Source: CAVYGN01 sp964413265 (GTDB lineage Bacteria; Spirochaetota; Brevinematia; Brevinematales; JAOACQ01). Taken from it: 64,000 nt of DNA. The stretch is taken from assembly GCA_964413265.1 (NCBI GenBank), contig CAYPRX010000018.1, positions 1 through 64,000 on the forward strand. The letters run 5' to 3'. The number at the start of each line of letters is the position of its first letter. Position 1 is the first letter of the stretch. A program made the position numbers and the translations under genes. Below are positions 17,163 through 26,788 of this stretch, one piece after another. A model generated the notes under the pieces. The model did not search any database. It was not told where the DNA came from and saw only the letters and a program-made list of their open reading frames with translations.

Positions 17163-18479
17163 ATGAGAGCCGGATATATTTTTTATTCCTCAGTATTCTT
17201 TATAGCGATTTTGATTTCTTTTTTTTCATGTTCGGGTAATTCAGTAAAAGGTCAGTCGGAAAGCGTCTACCTTGAGGTCGTTAAGAATACGAACAACATC
17301 GTTATGAAAGAAAATAAGGTTCTTATACTTCCCTTCGAATATGTAAGTGAAGATACCAGCAGCAGGAAACAGGCAAATGCGGTGGTAATCAGGACTATAA
17401 TGTTCAATTCATTTTATTCCTTATTTTCACTTATTCCCTCTGTCGATGTACCGGACAAGCAGGAGCTTACTAATATAATATTGCAGAACCCGGAGGAAAC
17501 AGCCGCCAATTATGATGCAGACTTTATCATTCATGGTAATTACAGCTTTTCCGGGAAAGGCTCAAACCCTGAAGCTGTTGTTGAACTGATCGTATGGAAC
17601 AAAATCTCAAAAAATGAAGTGACGAACATATTTAAAGTGCCGACGGATATGAATATTTTCGAGGGCATCGATGAGATGACAGCCTATATTGTCAAGTCGA
17701 TCCTTAAAGAAAATAATGAACTTGCACTATTGAAATTCGGAGATTTCAGCATTCCTCCGGAGGATTACGGACTCTATATCAATGACAGGCTTGTAGCGAA
17801 CCCTTCCAACAGCGATTTTTCAATGAACCTTAAAATACTTTCTAAAACTAAATACCATGTTTTGATGAAACGGGTCAGCGACGATGCCGAAGTTATGGAT
17901 CTTACTGTAATGCTTGACGCGGGGGAGACGACAAACCTGAGCTTTACAACGAACACAAAACTGATAACCGATTTCAGGGAAAGAGGCAGAAGTACCGACA
18001 AAATTTATTATGATTGTGATTCAAGGTCCAGCATAACTACCAATTTTCACTTCTTTAGAGATTCGGAAACTGGCGAAGAGCTGGCTGAATTCAATGTTTC
18101 CGTTGCGGTCCATGTCTATGGCTGGGCCTATGCGGGAATAAAACTTTCACCGAAGCAGGCGGACTGGACCGGCTATGATGCCCTCAGCATCTGGGTAGCG
18201 GGTAACCTGACAGGGAAATGGTTTAATATTCTAATCACCGACGCTGGCGATGAAAGGTTCATTTATGTAGTGCAGGACAGCTGGGAAGGATGGAAAAAAA
18301 TTAACATTCCGTTTAATAAACTCCGAAGAAGGGGGGATAATCAGCCTCGGGATGCAATACTTAACGGAGTTCTCGATTCCCCTATCAGGACCCTTGAGTT
18401 CTACTCTGTCAGTCACAGGATCGACGGTCGTCTGGGATCCTATGATCTTTCTTTCGGAAAAATAGAACTTTATAGATGA
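17163..18479 (+). CDS. Lipoprotein with TolB-like N-domain and carbohydrate-binding-like C-domain
   Basis: 438 residues; GGAGGAGG lies before the ATG. A signal peptide ends in a relaxed lipobox ISFFSC, so the mature protein should be lipid-anchored. Residues about 45-180 (VLILPFEYVSED, ADFIIHGNYSF) resemble the nucleotide-free fold of CsgG/TolB-like periplasmic proteins. The C-terminal 150 residues (WAYAGIKLSPKQADWTGYDALSIWV, then KWFNILITD and WEGWKKINIPF) have the pattern of CBM11/galactose-binding-like jelly rolls. I do not recognise the whole protein. It might bind a surface or extracellular glycan. It is monocistronic as far as I can see. Confidence 0.65.
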   Translation: MRAGYIFYSSVFFIAILISFFSCSGNSVKGQSESVYLEVVKNTNNIVMKENKVLILPFEYVSEDTSSRKQANAVVIRTIMFNSFYSLFSLIPSVDVPDKQELTNIILQNPEETAANYDADFIIHGNYSFSGKGSNPEAVVELIVWNKISKNEVTNIFKVPTDMNIFEGIDEMTAYIVKSILKENNELALLKFGDFSIPPEDYGLYINDRLVANPSNSDFSMNLKILSKTKYHVLMKRVSDDAEVMDLTVMLDAGETTNLSFTTNTKLITDFRERGRSTDKIYYDCDSRSSITTNFHFFRDSETGEELAEFNVSVAVHVYGWAYAGIKLSPKQADWTGYDALSIWVAGNLTGKWFNILITDAGDERFIYVVQDSWEGWKKINIPFNKLRRRGDNQPRDAILNGVLDSPIRTLEFYSVSHRIDGRLGSYDLSFGKIELYR

Positions 18480-18530
18480 ACAGAACCTCTGTCCGGATGG
18501 GCTTTCCCATTTCTGCAGGGAGTTTATAAC

Positions 18531-18559
18531 TTGATTTTATATAAGGAATTATTTATTAT
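18531..18559 (+). promoter_or_regulatory. Promoter of rodA-lipoprotein unit
   Basis: TTGATT (18531-18536), 17-bp spacer, TATTAT (18554-18559). A five-pair GC hairpin, GCCGG/CCGGC at 18564-18580, follows at the expected 5' end of the mRNA. Confidence 0.55.
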
Positions 18560-18602
18560 AATAGCCGGATAATGACCGGCATAAAATGATAGAAAGGTCT
18601 GT

Positions 18603-19919
18603 ATGTTTAAAACGATTTTCAAAAACGCCACTCCTGCCCTTGTTATTATACCGCTTATTTTAACCATTATCGGTCTTGTGTTTATTTTCAGCTCCGATAT
18701 TAACGCTAACGGGACAAATAACGGCCTCTACCTGAAACAGCTTCTCTGGATTGTCGCAGGCCTGACATTAGCATACTTCATAATAAACATAGATTACTTC
18801 ATAATTGTCGAGACTTCGCTGTATTATTATATCGGTGGCCTGGTCCTCCTGCTTCTGACCCTTATTTTGGGCAAGAATATAAGAGGGCACAGGAGCTGGA
18901 TGGGTCTGGCCGGGCTGGGTATTGAACCTTCGGAAATTATGAAGATCTGCTACATCCTGTTTTTCGCCAAGTACCTGGCAAGTGCTCCTATCATTGAAAA
19001 GAAGCTCCAGGTTTTTTTTGTATCCCTGGGTATACTGGCAGCACCTCTATTAATGATCCTTCTTCAACCGGATTTCGCAACATCGGCAGTTTATGTTTTC
19101 ATTTACCTTGTAATGGCTTATCTTGGCATGGCGGATACCATTTATATAAGATGCATCCTGATCACAGGAGTAGCTACGGTCGTTGTTTTTCTGGCCGAAG
19201 GATTTTACAAGGCCTACCTGCTTGGCGGGGGAAGCACAAATACTTTTATTGAGGCTGTATTAAACGCGAACACATTTCTTTTGATAGGCATTGTGATGTT
19301 TTTATATACGCTGGTCATTTACGTTATCGAATTTTTCCGGTCTATGAAAATTTCAAGGAAAATACTGCCGGTCACCGCAGTAATCGGATCGAGCTTTCTA
19401 ATCCTGGCGATAGCTTTTAAGATGTTCAAGCCTTACATGTGGAACAGGATCCTTATGATATTCAGCCCCGAATTTGATAAGAGCGGAGCGGGTTATAATA
19501 TCATTCAATCCAAGATCGCTATTGGCTCAGGCGGTTTTCTGGGCAGGGGAATTTTCCAGGGGACCCAGAACATTCTGGGATTTCTTCCTGAAAAAAGCAC
19601 TGATTTTATTTTTTCCATAATCTGCGAGGAGATGGGATTCCTTGGCGGTATCCTGATACTGGGACTTTTCGGGCTGTATTTTTACAACATAAGCAGGACT
19701 ATTCAAAATGCTAAAGACAAGGAGGGTATGCTGGTATCCGGCGGTATTCTGGCAATGCTCTTTATTCACCTTTTCGTAAACGTGGGGATGACACTGGGAC
19801 TGATTCCAGTGGCTGGAATTCCTCTTCCATTCATAAGCTACGGTGGTTCAGGCTATATAGGCTTTATCGCTGCTGCGGCAATCGTTTTAAATATCAATAT
19901 GCGCAGATTTGTTCATTAG
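18603..19919 (+). CDS. FtsW/RodA/SpoVE-family peptidoglycan polymerase, RodA-like
   Basis: 438 residues, ten or so membrane spans. SEDS proteins polymerise lipid II into glycan strands together with a class B PBP. Signatures include KNIRGHRSWMGLAGLGIEPSEIMK, with the conserved GIEPSE, LLQPDFATSAVY with the essential Asp, FLPEKSTDFIFSIICEEMGF and PLPFISYGGSG. It is longer than the usual 370-420 residues because of an extra hydrophobic stretch around residues 200-260. It could be RodA (elongation) or FtsW; no mre, mrd or fts neighbour settles this. The first propeller lipoprotein follows after 18 bp and may be cotranscribed. Confidence 0.9.
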   Translation: MFKTIFKNATPALVIIPLILTIIGLVFIFSSDINANGTNNGLYLKQLLWIVAGLTLAYFIINIDYFIIVETSLYYYIGGLVLLLLTLILGKNIRGHRSWMGLAGLGIEPSEIMKICYILFFAKYLASAPIIEKKLQVFFVSLGILAAPLLMILLQPDFATSAVYVFIYLVMAYLGMADTIYIRCILITGVATVVVFLAEGFYKAYLLGGGSTNTFIEAVLNANTFLLIGIVMFLYTLVIYVIEFFRSMKISRKILPVTAVIGSSFLILAIAFKMFKPYMWNRILMIFSPEFDKSGAGYNIIQSKIAIGSGGFLGRGIFQGTQNILGFLPEKSTDFIFSIICEEMGFLGGILILGLFGLYFYNISRTIQNAKDKEGMLVSGGILAMLFIHLFVNVGMTLGLIPVAGIPLPFISYGGSGYIGFIAAAAIVLNINMRRFVH

Positions 19920-19937
19920 CGGCAATAGGCGGATGTT

Positions 19938-20936
19938 ATGAACATGAAAATGCTTTATTGCGGTATGATGGCCTTTTCGGCTTTCTATCTGGCATCATGC
20001 AACTTAAGCCCGAACTTTTCATCAAACTCTCTATTAACAAATTCATCGTCGTCTGCAGTAACGGTCTCGTCTATTACCCCTAACGGCACCGTGTTTACCG
20101 CCGGACAGGACTCAGGGAATAATGCGTGTTACTGGGTTTTGCAGTCAGAAACCATGCTGTCTTACGGCGGATGTGCAGCATCGATCTACGTATCGAATAA
20201 CATTATCTATACAGCAGGGACGGACGGCGGTAATAATGCCTGTTACTGGACGGCAATTTATCCTGAAGCTATTGAGACTTCCTTATCCGCTAATTCCCTG
20301 GCAGATTCGATCTTTATTTACGGCGCGACTGTCTATGTCTCCGTAAGCAACGGAAGTGCCGCCTGCTACTGGACTAATCCCCTGACCGGCGGAGCCCTGA
20401 CAAAAATAAACTTAACCGGTTTAACGGCCAGCTCGATATTTGTCTACAGCGGGACAGTTTATACGGCAGGACAGGATAACAGCGGAAATGCCTGTTTTTG
20501 GATTGGAGCTGCCAGAACACAGCTGGCAGCCGGCGGTTTAACAACTTCTATCTTCGTATATGGCGGCACAGCTTACACTGCAGGACGGGACAGCAGCGGA
20601 AATGCCTGCTACTGGCAGGGAACTATCGAGAAACAGCTGTCTGCTGGAGGAACTGCAAACTCTATCTTTGTATCCAATAACACCGTTTATACAGCAGGGA
20701 ATGACGGAAGCGGTAACGCATGCTGCTGGACAAACTCCATCAGCGGAATGCCGGCAGAAACGCTGATGACCAGCGGCGGAACGGCAAATTCAATCTTTGT
20801 ATTCAATAACTATATCTATATAGCCGGGCAGGATGCGGGGGGCAACTCCTGTTACTGGACGTTTGCATCGGGTGAAATAGCCGAAACTGTTTTAACGAGC
20901 GGCGGAGCGGCGAAATCTGTATTTGTGACGCCTTAG
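19938..20936 (+). CDS. Seven-repeat propeller-like lipoprotein A
   Basis: 332 residues. A signal peptide ends in lipobox FYLASC. After a Ser/Thr-rich linker come seven repeats of about 38-43 residues with consensus SIFVYNGTVYTAGxDSSGNACYWT followed by a variable loop and LTSGGTAN, then a closing partial strand SVFVTP. Seven blades plus a completing strand is the layout of a seven-bladed beta-propeller. Most repeats carry one Cys in NACYW. No known family is recognised by name; BNR/Kelch-like proteins share the general design. It directly precedes a paralogue and follows rodA. Likely role: a surface or periplasmic binding platform, inferred from fold only. Confidence 0.75.
   Translation: MNMKMLYCGMMAFSAFYLASCNLSPNFSSNSLLTNSSSSAVTVSSITPNGTVFTAGQDSGNNACYWVLQSETMLSYGGCAASIYVSNNIIYTAGTDGGNNACYWTAIYPEAIETSLSANSLADSIFIYGATVYVSVSNGSAACYWTNPLTGGALTKINLTGLTASSIFVYSGTVYTAGQDNSGNACFWIGAARTQLAAGGLTTSIFVYGGTAYTAGRDSSGNACYWQGTIEKQLSAGGTANSIFVSNNTVYTAGNDGSGNACCWTNSISGMPAETLMTSGGTANSIFVFNNYIYIAGQDAGGNSCYWTFASGEIAETVLTSGGAAKSVFVTP
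20050..20936 (+). repeat. Tandem protein repeats in lipoprotein A
   Basis: Seven coding repeats of about 115-130 bp plus a partial eighth. Each encodes a hydrophobic strand (SIFVYxGTVY), TAGxD, GNACYW and a Gly-rich turn. Divergence between copies is moderate, so they are not recent exact duplications. Confidence 0.75.
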
Positions 20937-20947
20937 GGGAGTTTGCA

Positions 20948-21931
20948 ATGAAAAATAAGATGATTTTTTCAGGTTTTCTGGCTTTTCTTACATTTTTGCT
21001 TGCTTCCTGTTCCCAGTATACAGGCCCCGGGTCTACCAATTCAACCCTGACATCATCCGGTTTTCCCGGCTCATCATCAGGAGCTGTTTACACAGTCTTT
21101 ACCGCAGGCATTGATAGAGGAAATAATGCCTGCTACTGGATAACTGCCGCAGGGGCGACTGTTGAGACAGTTTTAGCTTCAGGTGGAACAGCAAACTCGA
21201 TCTTTGTAAATAACGGAACTGTTTATGTTGCAGGGACAGACAGCAGCGGTGAAGTCTGTTACTGGACAAATCCGGTTAGCGGAGGAGCACCGGCAGAGAA
21301 TGTTTTAGCACCCAGTGGAACGGCTAACTCTATTTTTGTTTATAACGGGAGTGCGTATACCTCGGGACGCTCAGTCTCTCAGCCATGCTATTGGGTAGGT
21401 TCGAACCCGAACCTGCTTAACAATCGTAATTTCAATAATATATTTTTATATAATGGAATTATCTACCTGGCCGGAAGCGATGGAAACTATAACGCCTGCT
21501 TCTGGGCAAGCGGGACAGAGACACAATTGGCGAATAGTGGAACGGCGAACTCGATCTTTATATTCAGCGGAATTATCTATTGTGCCGGCTTCGACGGAAG
21601 TCAAGCCTGTTACTGGACAAATGCCTCCGGTATAACGATCGAGACGCCGTTATCAGCCGGCGGAACAGCGAGATCGATTTTTGTTAATAACGGAACAGTA
21701 TATACAGCCGGCAATGACGGAAGCGGCTATGCCATCTACTGGGCGGGAATAAGCGGAAACAGGCTGACTTCAGGCGGAGGAACAGCCAGATCAATCTTTG
21801 TATGCAATGGAAATGTTTTTACAGCCGGAACCGACGGAAGCGGCAACGCCTGTTACTGGAATGGTACAAGCGAGACACAGCTCACAGGAGGAGGGCAGGC
21901 AACGTCGATCTTCGTACTGCCATCTTATTAA
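20948..21931 (+). CDS. Seven-repeat propeller-like lipoprotein B (paralogue of A)
   Basis: 327 residues starting 11 bp after paralogue A; GGGGAG precedes the ATG. Lipobox FLLASC is followed by a Ser/Thr linker, seven repeats of the same NACYW type and the closing strand SIFVLPSY. Blade three is the most diverged (SGRSVSQPCYW) and blade six lacks the Cys (GYAIYW). Tandem duplication of the whole gene is the simplest origin. The two proteins could form a pair or be phase or antigenic variants. No catalytic residues are evident. Confidence 0.75.
   Translation: MKNKMIFSGFLAFLTFLLASCSQYTGPGSTNSTLTSSGFPGSSSGAVYTVFTAGIDRGNNACYWITAAGATVETVLASGGTANSIFVNNGTVYVAGTDSSGEVCYWTNPVSGGAPAENVLAPSGTANSIFVYNGSAYTSGRSVSQPCYWVGSNPNLLNNRNFNNIFLYNGIIYLAGSDGNYNACFWASGTETQLANSGTANSIFIFSGIIYCAGFDGSQACYWTNASGITIETPLSAGGTARSIFVNNGTVYTAGNDGSGYAIYWAGISGNRLTSGGGTARSIFVCNGNVFTAGTDGSGNACYWNGTSETQLTGGGQATSIFVLPSY
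21080..21931 (+). repeat. Tandem protein repeats in lipoprotein B
   Basis: Seven coding repeats plus a closing half-repeat, the same unit as in gene A. The segment from 21660 to 21931 has the closest copies (GTARSIFV repeated). Confidence 0.75.
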
Positions 21932-21956
21932 AGTTCTGCAGATGAATTGGGCAGGT

Positions 21957-24083
21957 TCATTCCTCTTCCCGGTCTAAACTATTATATTTATTTTTTACGA
22001 TTGGTCTGAATAATACGCGGGAGTTTCTTTCCTTGGATATTTCAATTTCTCTTACATAATTGTAAATATTTTCAAAACTGTCCCTCTTTCCTGTCTCCGT
22101 TTCTCTTCGTCCGTATTCTCCGTCAGGCATCAGTTCCCACAGGTTTTCAGTATCACCAAACTGAAAATCTATTATTTTTTTCAGGAATTCCCTGTGAATA
22201 TTATCATTAACTGGAAAGAGAAGCTCTATTCTCCTGTCCAGGTTTCTTTCCATCCAATCTGCGCTTGATAAATATAATTCCTCGTCGCCGGCATTGTAAA
22301 AATAATATATCCTGGAATGTTCGAGGTATCTCCCGATAATGGAGATCACGGAAATACTTCCCCCGTTATTACCCGGACCGGGAATGATAGAACATATGCC
22401 TCTTACAATAAGTCTGATAACTACACCTGTTTCAGATGCATCATAAAGCCTGTTGATAATAGCCGGATCGCTGAGGGAATTCATCTTTGCAGTGATCATG
22501 GCTTTTCTGCCAATTTTAGCATTGGCAGTTTCCCTTTCGATCAGCCGGATAAACCTCTGCCTGAGGTCTGTCGGAGCAATAGTCACGGCTTTCCAGTTTT
22601 CCTCCAGTGAAAAACCTGTAAGGAGATTGAAAAGCGATGAAATATCGGAAGTGAGTTTTTCATCTGTTGAAAACAGGCTGAAATCGCTGTAGAGGCGAGC
22701 AGTGTTTTCATTGTAATTCCCCGTTGCAAGGTGGATGTATCGTCTGATTCCGCTTTTTTCCTTGCGTATTATAAGCAGGGCTTTCGCATGTGTTTTAAGC
22801 CCTGAGACTCCATAGGTGACATGGGCTCCGGCATCCTCGAGTTTTCTTGCCCACTCGATATTTCTTTTTTCATCAAACCTGGCTTTTAACTCGTCTATTA
22901 CAGTTACGTATTTGCCGTTTTCAGCGGCTCTGATCAAAGCCCTTATTATCTCAGAATCCGAGCTTGTTCGGTAGAGGGTCTGTTTAATGGCAATAACATT
23001 AGGATCGTCGGCGGCAGCGCTGATAAGTTCAACTACAGGGTCGTAGGAGTGAAAAGGATGATAAAGAATGATATCCCGATCGCCGGCAGCCTTAAATATA
23101 TTCCTGTTTTTAAAATCCCTGGGATAAACCGGTGTGATGGCTTTGAATTTTAAATTGTCCCTGTCAACAGTATTGTAAAGATGCAGCAGATCTTTCAAAT
23201 TAAGTATGCCGTCGACTTGATACACATCTTTTTTTTCCAGTCGGTTTTTTTCGCAAATAACCTGTATTATTGCATCTGGAAGACCGCTTTCATATTCCAG
23301 TCTGACTGCGCTGCGCCTGTGCATTCTCTTGATCTTTGACTCGATCTCTTTAAGGAGGTTCGGCGCATCTTCACCCTGGATGCTTATATCTGCGTCCCTG
23401 GTTATCTTTACTACATTGCAGGTGGTGATCTCATAACCGGTATAAAGCTTATTTAAAAATAGCCTTATTATATTTTCCAGCGGAATAAAGGATTTACCGT
23501 CCAGAGCATTGTAAAAGCGCCCAAAAACATTTGAAGGTATCTCAAGGAAGGAGAGCGTACTTTTTTCCAGAACTTCTTTTGTATTGCCGGGATTAAGACC
23601 GATTGCCAGATACAGCCTGCCGGTTACAAGGGTTATGAATGGCAGAGTAGGGCCTATGGACAATGGGGTAAGGGCAACCTTCAGCTCATTATCGAAGAAT
23701 GGCTCAAGCTCTTTTTTAAGCGGAAGAAGTTCATCCCTGTCAAGTAGAAGTTTTATGCCGTTCTCACGAAGCCCAGGGACTATCTTCCCGTAAAGGATAT
23801 CATGCTGAATTTTAAGCATCTCTTTCACCTTCAGATTGATATGGGAAATTTGTTCGGCCGGAGTGATCCCCGGGAAGACACTGCTTTCAGAAATTTTAGC
23901 CTTGATTTGATTTTTTAATACTGCTACGCGGATCATAAAAAATTCTTCGAGATTGGAATCGCTTATTGATAAAAATTTAATCTTTTCAAGAACCGGATTA
24001 TCCGGTCTCGAGGCCTCGAAGAGAACCCGGCTGTTAAAATTAAGCCAGCTGTATTCCCTGTTGATTATGCTTCTTCCGTTCAT
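21957..24083 (-). CDS. ppk1: Polyphosphate kinase 1
   Basis: 708 residues, the standard PPK1 length. It reversibly makes inorganic polyphosphate from ATP. The N-terminal domain starts INREYSWLNFNSRVLFEA. The two catalytic-site histidines are present in LKTHAKALLIIRK (about residue 432) and RYLEHSRIYYFYN (about 589), matching E. coli His435 and His592. YHPFHSYDPVVE and IKQTLYRTSSDSEI are also family hallmarks. Its start overlaps the upstream ppx/gppA gene by 4 bp, so synthesis and breakdown enzymes are translationally coupled. It ends 25 bp from the convergent lipoprotein B gene without a clear hairpin. Confidence 0.97.
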   Translation of the reverse strand: MNGRSIINREYSWLNFNSRVLFEASRPDNPVLEKIKFLSISDSNLEEFFMIRVAVLKNQIKAKISESSVFPGITPAEQISHINLKVKEMLKIQHDILYGKIVPGLRENGIKLLLDRDELLPLKKELEPFFDNELKVALTPLSIGPTLPFITLVTGRLYLAIGLNPGNTKEVLEKSTLSFLEIPSNVFGRFYNALDGKSFIPLENIIRLFLNKLYTGYEITTCNVVKITRDADISIQGEDAPNLLKEIESKIKRMHRRSAVRLEYESGLPDAIIQVICEKNRLEKKDVYQVDGILNLKDLLHLYNTVDRDNLKFKAITPVYPRDFKNRNIFKAAGDRDIILYHPFHSYDPVVELISAAADDPNVIAIKQTLYRTSSDSEIIRALIRAAENGKYVTVIDELKARFDEKRNIEWARKLEDAGAHVTYGVSGLKTHAKALLIIRKEKSGIRRYIHLATGNYNENTARLYSDFSLFSTDEKLTSDISSLFNLLTGFSLEENWKAVTIAPTDLRQRFIRLIERETANAKIGRKAMITAKMNSLSDPAIINRLYDASETGVVIRLIVRGICSIIPGPGNNGGSISVISIIGRYLEHSRIYYFYNAGDEELYLSSADWMERNLDRRIELLFPVNDNIHREFLKKIIDFQFGDTENLWELMPDGEYGRRETETGKRDSFENIYNYVREIEISKERNSRVLFRPIVKNKYNSLDREEE

Positions 24084-25618
24084 ACGAGTTTCTCCACGGA
24101 GACCTGAACGCCGAAGAAGTTTTCAAAAAGGTCGCTTTTCCTTTTGACTGAATTCCTGATTATATCCAGTATATCATACCTGTTGTTCTTTATCTTGATA
24201 AGAATCTCGCATTTGTCCGGGGTAATATTGACCTTAAGTCCCTCCACAATCTGAGAATGGGTGCTGTCCAGTGCATCCGCCAGTCTTAAAATGCCGGCCA
24301 TTCGCGATACAGTCATCCGGTCTTCCATCGGTAGTTCTATGTATTCAGTATGAGAAGGTTTGGGAGGGGATTTTCTATGATAGCGGGCGATTTGAGCAAT
24401 AATTTTCAATTCGGACTTCTGAAGCCCGATGATCTCGGATGAGCTGATAAGCTGTGCGGAATGCTTGTTATGGCTCGTAGTACCCACGAAATAGCCGATA
24501 TCGTGCAGTAACCCTGCTACCTCCAGATATGTCCTTTCGCTTTCGCTGAAATCGTAAGTTTTAGACAGATCGTCGAAAAGCTCAAGTGCAAGGCGGGTAA
24601 CTGCTACAGAATGGTTTCTGTCGAACTGGAATTTTTTACCGAGGGATACGGCTGATGATATTATGTTTTTACGTATCTCCGCTTTTATAGCCTTGCTCTT
24701 GGAGAAAACCATCTTGTAGAGATTGAAAAAGGAGGGATTCACGTTCGGTATGATTATATTCGGAGATGCTGTAAGATTATAGAACATCCCGAAGAGAATA
24801 AATGTTATTTTTGAGGTTTTCAGCATGGTATCCGAAAGCTGATATTTATCCTTGATTTTTTCAAGGCTCATATTTTCAATCTGAGTAAAACTCTTGTTAA
24901 AATCCTTCCTCGGCACGATGAAAAATCCCCCGGTTAAATAATCATGAAAAATCTTCTGCGCAAGGGGCAGAATGTCCTCGTTGATGCCGATAAAGCCGTC
25001 AATTTTATTTATATCTGAAAACCTTTTCAGAGTGCTTTGAAAACTCATGGAAAACGGGTTTAGCGCGAACTGGTATTTGTCGTCATAGTTATATTCTTTT
25101 GCAAACTTGATAGTGCCAATATGGTGAGTTTCCGAGAATATGATTTTACCCTTTGATTGAAGTATGATATGTGTTGAACCAGCCCCTATCGAAAACAGGA
25201 CGAAATTTTTTTTGTTGAATGAATACTTGTTTTTGATCTGGTTTTTAATTCCCTCATAAACTATCTCGCTTTCCTCAGAAGGCTCGCTTATCTCAACCGA
25301 CACACCGGAGGCTTTCCTCAGCCGCTCTATCAATACGTCGCTGTTGCCGGATTCACGGATATTGCTTGTAATGTAAGTTTTGAAGCCTGTAATGCGGTAG
25401 CCGGCTATTACTTCCCTGAATTTATTAACAGACTGGATTACTTCCAGGATAGTCTGGTTTGTGATAAAACCCTTGCTCAGGGTATCCCTTCCGATGCCGA
25501 TTGGATTCCATAGATACTCGACGGGAGTGATATTTTTTTTCTTCGAGATTTCCGCTATGTGCATTTTTATAGTATGCGATCCAATATCAATAACAGCTAT
25601 CAATTTATTCGCTTTCAT
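24080..25618 (-). CDS. Ppx/GppA exopolyphosphatase-like phosphatase with HD domain
   Basis: 512 residues. The N-terminal Ppx/GppA actin-like domain (about 1-300) begins AVIDIGSHTIKMHIAEI and has FSIGAGSTHIILQSKG at the second phosphate loop. The C-terminal part (about 320-505) is an HD domain with LLHDIGYFVGTTSHNKHSAQLI. Family members degrade polyphosphate or convert pppGpp to ppGpp. The HD extension is as in longer GppA/PPX2-type proteins. The IGAGST loop replaces the more common DIGGGS, so catalytic competence deserves checking. It leads the ppx-ppk1 operon. The 177-bp upstream gap is AT-rich with no sure promoter. Confidence 0.88.
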   Translation of the reverse strand: MKANKLIAVIDIGSHTIKMHIAEISKKKNITPVEYLWNPIGIGRDTLSKGFITNQTILEVIQSVNKFREVIAGYRITGFKTYITSNIRESGNSDVLIERLRKASGVSVEISEPSEESEIVYEGIKNQIKNKYSFNKKNFVLFSIGAGSTHIILQSKGKIIFSETHHIGTIKFAKEYNYDDKYQFALNPFSMSFQSTLKRFSDINKIDGFIGINEDILPLAQKIFHDYLTGGFFIVPRKDFNKSFTQIENMSLEKIKDKYQLSDTMLKTSKITFILFGMFYNLTASPNIIIPNVNPSFFNLYKMVFSKSKAIKAEIRKNIISSAVSLGKKFQFDRNHSVAVTRLALELFDDLSKTYDFSESERTYLEVAGLLHDIGYFVGTTSHNKHSAQLISSSEIIGLQKSELKIIAQIARYHRKSPPKPSHTEYIELPMEDRMTVSRMAGILRLADALDSTHSQIVEGLKVNITPDKCEILIKIKNNRYDILDIIRNSVKRKSDLFENFFGVQVSVEKLV

Positions 25619-25795
25619 AATAAAAATCCCCGGTTATCAGTTGAAAATGAGAATGTAAAAAAACGAAAGGAATCCTTTTTATTTTAAACTATGAAAATTA
25701 CTTTAGCAAAAAAAATTATAATTATTTGTAAAAAATACTTCCGATAAATATTTTTATTTATTAGAATATTGTATTATTAATAGAGGAGGAGGTCA

Positions 25796-26788
25796 TTGGA
25801 ACCCATAAAATTGGGAATTATCGGCTGCGGCATTGCAGCCCGCGATCTTCATCTCCCGGTGTTGCTTTCCATGAAAGATAAATTCAGGATAGTTATGGTC
25901 TGCAATCATACCGAACCGAAAGCCAGGGATTTCGCTCAGCTGGCGGGTGGTGTGCCCTATACGCTTGACTACAAAAAGCTGCTTGAAAACGCTGAAGTTG
26001 AGGCAGTGGATATCGCATTGCCGATCGACCTGAACTATGAAGCCGTCAAAAACTCCATGAGGCGCAGGAAACATATACTGGTAGAAAAACCCCTGGCAGC
26101 TACTATTGAAGAAGCTAAAAAACTTGCAGGTATTGAAAAGAATTACCGGGGGGTTCTGATGGTAGCTGAAAACTTCAGGTATTCACCCCTGTATCTGAAA
26201 GCTGGAGAAATCATAAAAGAAGGAAGGATAGGCGAACTCTATGGAGCATTCTGGAATGTATTCAAGCGCATTGATGAAAAAAATAAATATGCCCATACAC
26301 GCTGGCGCATAAACCACAAGTATGAGGGAGGATTTGTAACCGATGCCGGCATTCATAATATCGCTGTTCTCAGGACTATTTGCGGAGAATTCACTTCAGG
26401 AATCGCCTCAGTCGAGTGCATTAATCCGGGGATAGGGAAAATGGATTCGATGAGTTTTTTATTTTCCACGAACGGAATGGTAAAGGGAGTTTTCAATAAT
26501 TACTTCAGTGTAAACGGTTACAATGAAGATAAGCTTCTTTTCCTGGGGACTGAGGGAAGTCTTGTTTTGGAAAACGGTTCAAGGATCACCCTTAAAAAAG
26601 AGGGCGAAGCTGATCAGGTTTTCGATATACCGAACGGTGAAGGATACATTGAGGAATTCGAAAATTTTTACGCTGCTATCAGAAATGGCGTCAGGGTTAT
26701 AAGTACTTTTCATGAAGCGTATATGGATCTGTCTGTTATACTCAGTGCGATACATTCGGCTGAGGGGAAACCTTCAAAGCAATCTTAA
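25796..26788 (+). CDS. Gfo/Idh/MocA-family NAD(P)-dependent oxidoreductase
   Basis: 330 residues. The start is TTG, fixed by GAGGAGGAGGTC just upstream. The N-terminal Rossmann fold shows LGIIGCGIAARDLHLPVL, the EKPLAATIEEA motif with its conserved Lys-Pro follows near residue 95, and the C-terminal half is the alpha/beta substrate domain (RWRINHKYEGGFVTDAGIHN). Such enzymes oxidise or reduce sugars, inositol or sugar nucleotides. The His in DAGIHN is the usual catalytic residue. It stands alone on the plus strand, and its stop overlaps the convergent gene by 4 bp. The substrate cannot be told from sequence. Confidence 0.9.
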   Translation: MEPIKLGIIGCGIAARDLHLPVLLSMKDKFRIVMVCNHTEPKARDFAQLAGGVPYTLDYKKLLENAEVEAVDIALPIDLNYEAVKNSMRRRKHILVEKPLAATIEEAKKLAGIEKNYRGVLMVAENFRYSPLYLKAGEIIKEGRIGELYGAFWNVFKRIDEKNKYAHTRWRINHKYEGGFVTDAGIHNIAVLRTICGEFTSGIASVECINPGIGKMDSMSFLFSTNGMVKGVFNNYFSVNGYNEDKLLFLGTEGSLVLENGSRITLKKEGEADQVFDIPNGEGYIEEFENFYAAIRNGVRVISTFHEAYMDLSVILSAIHSAEGKPSKQS

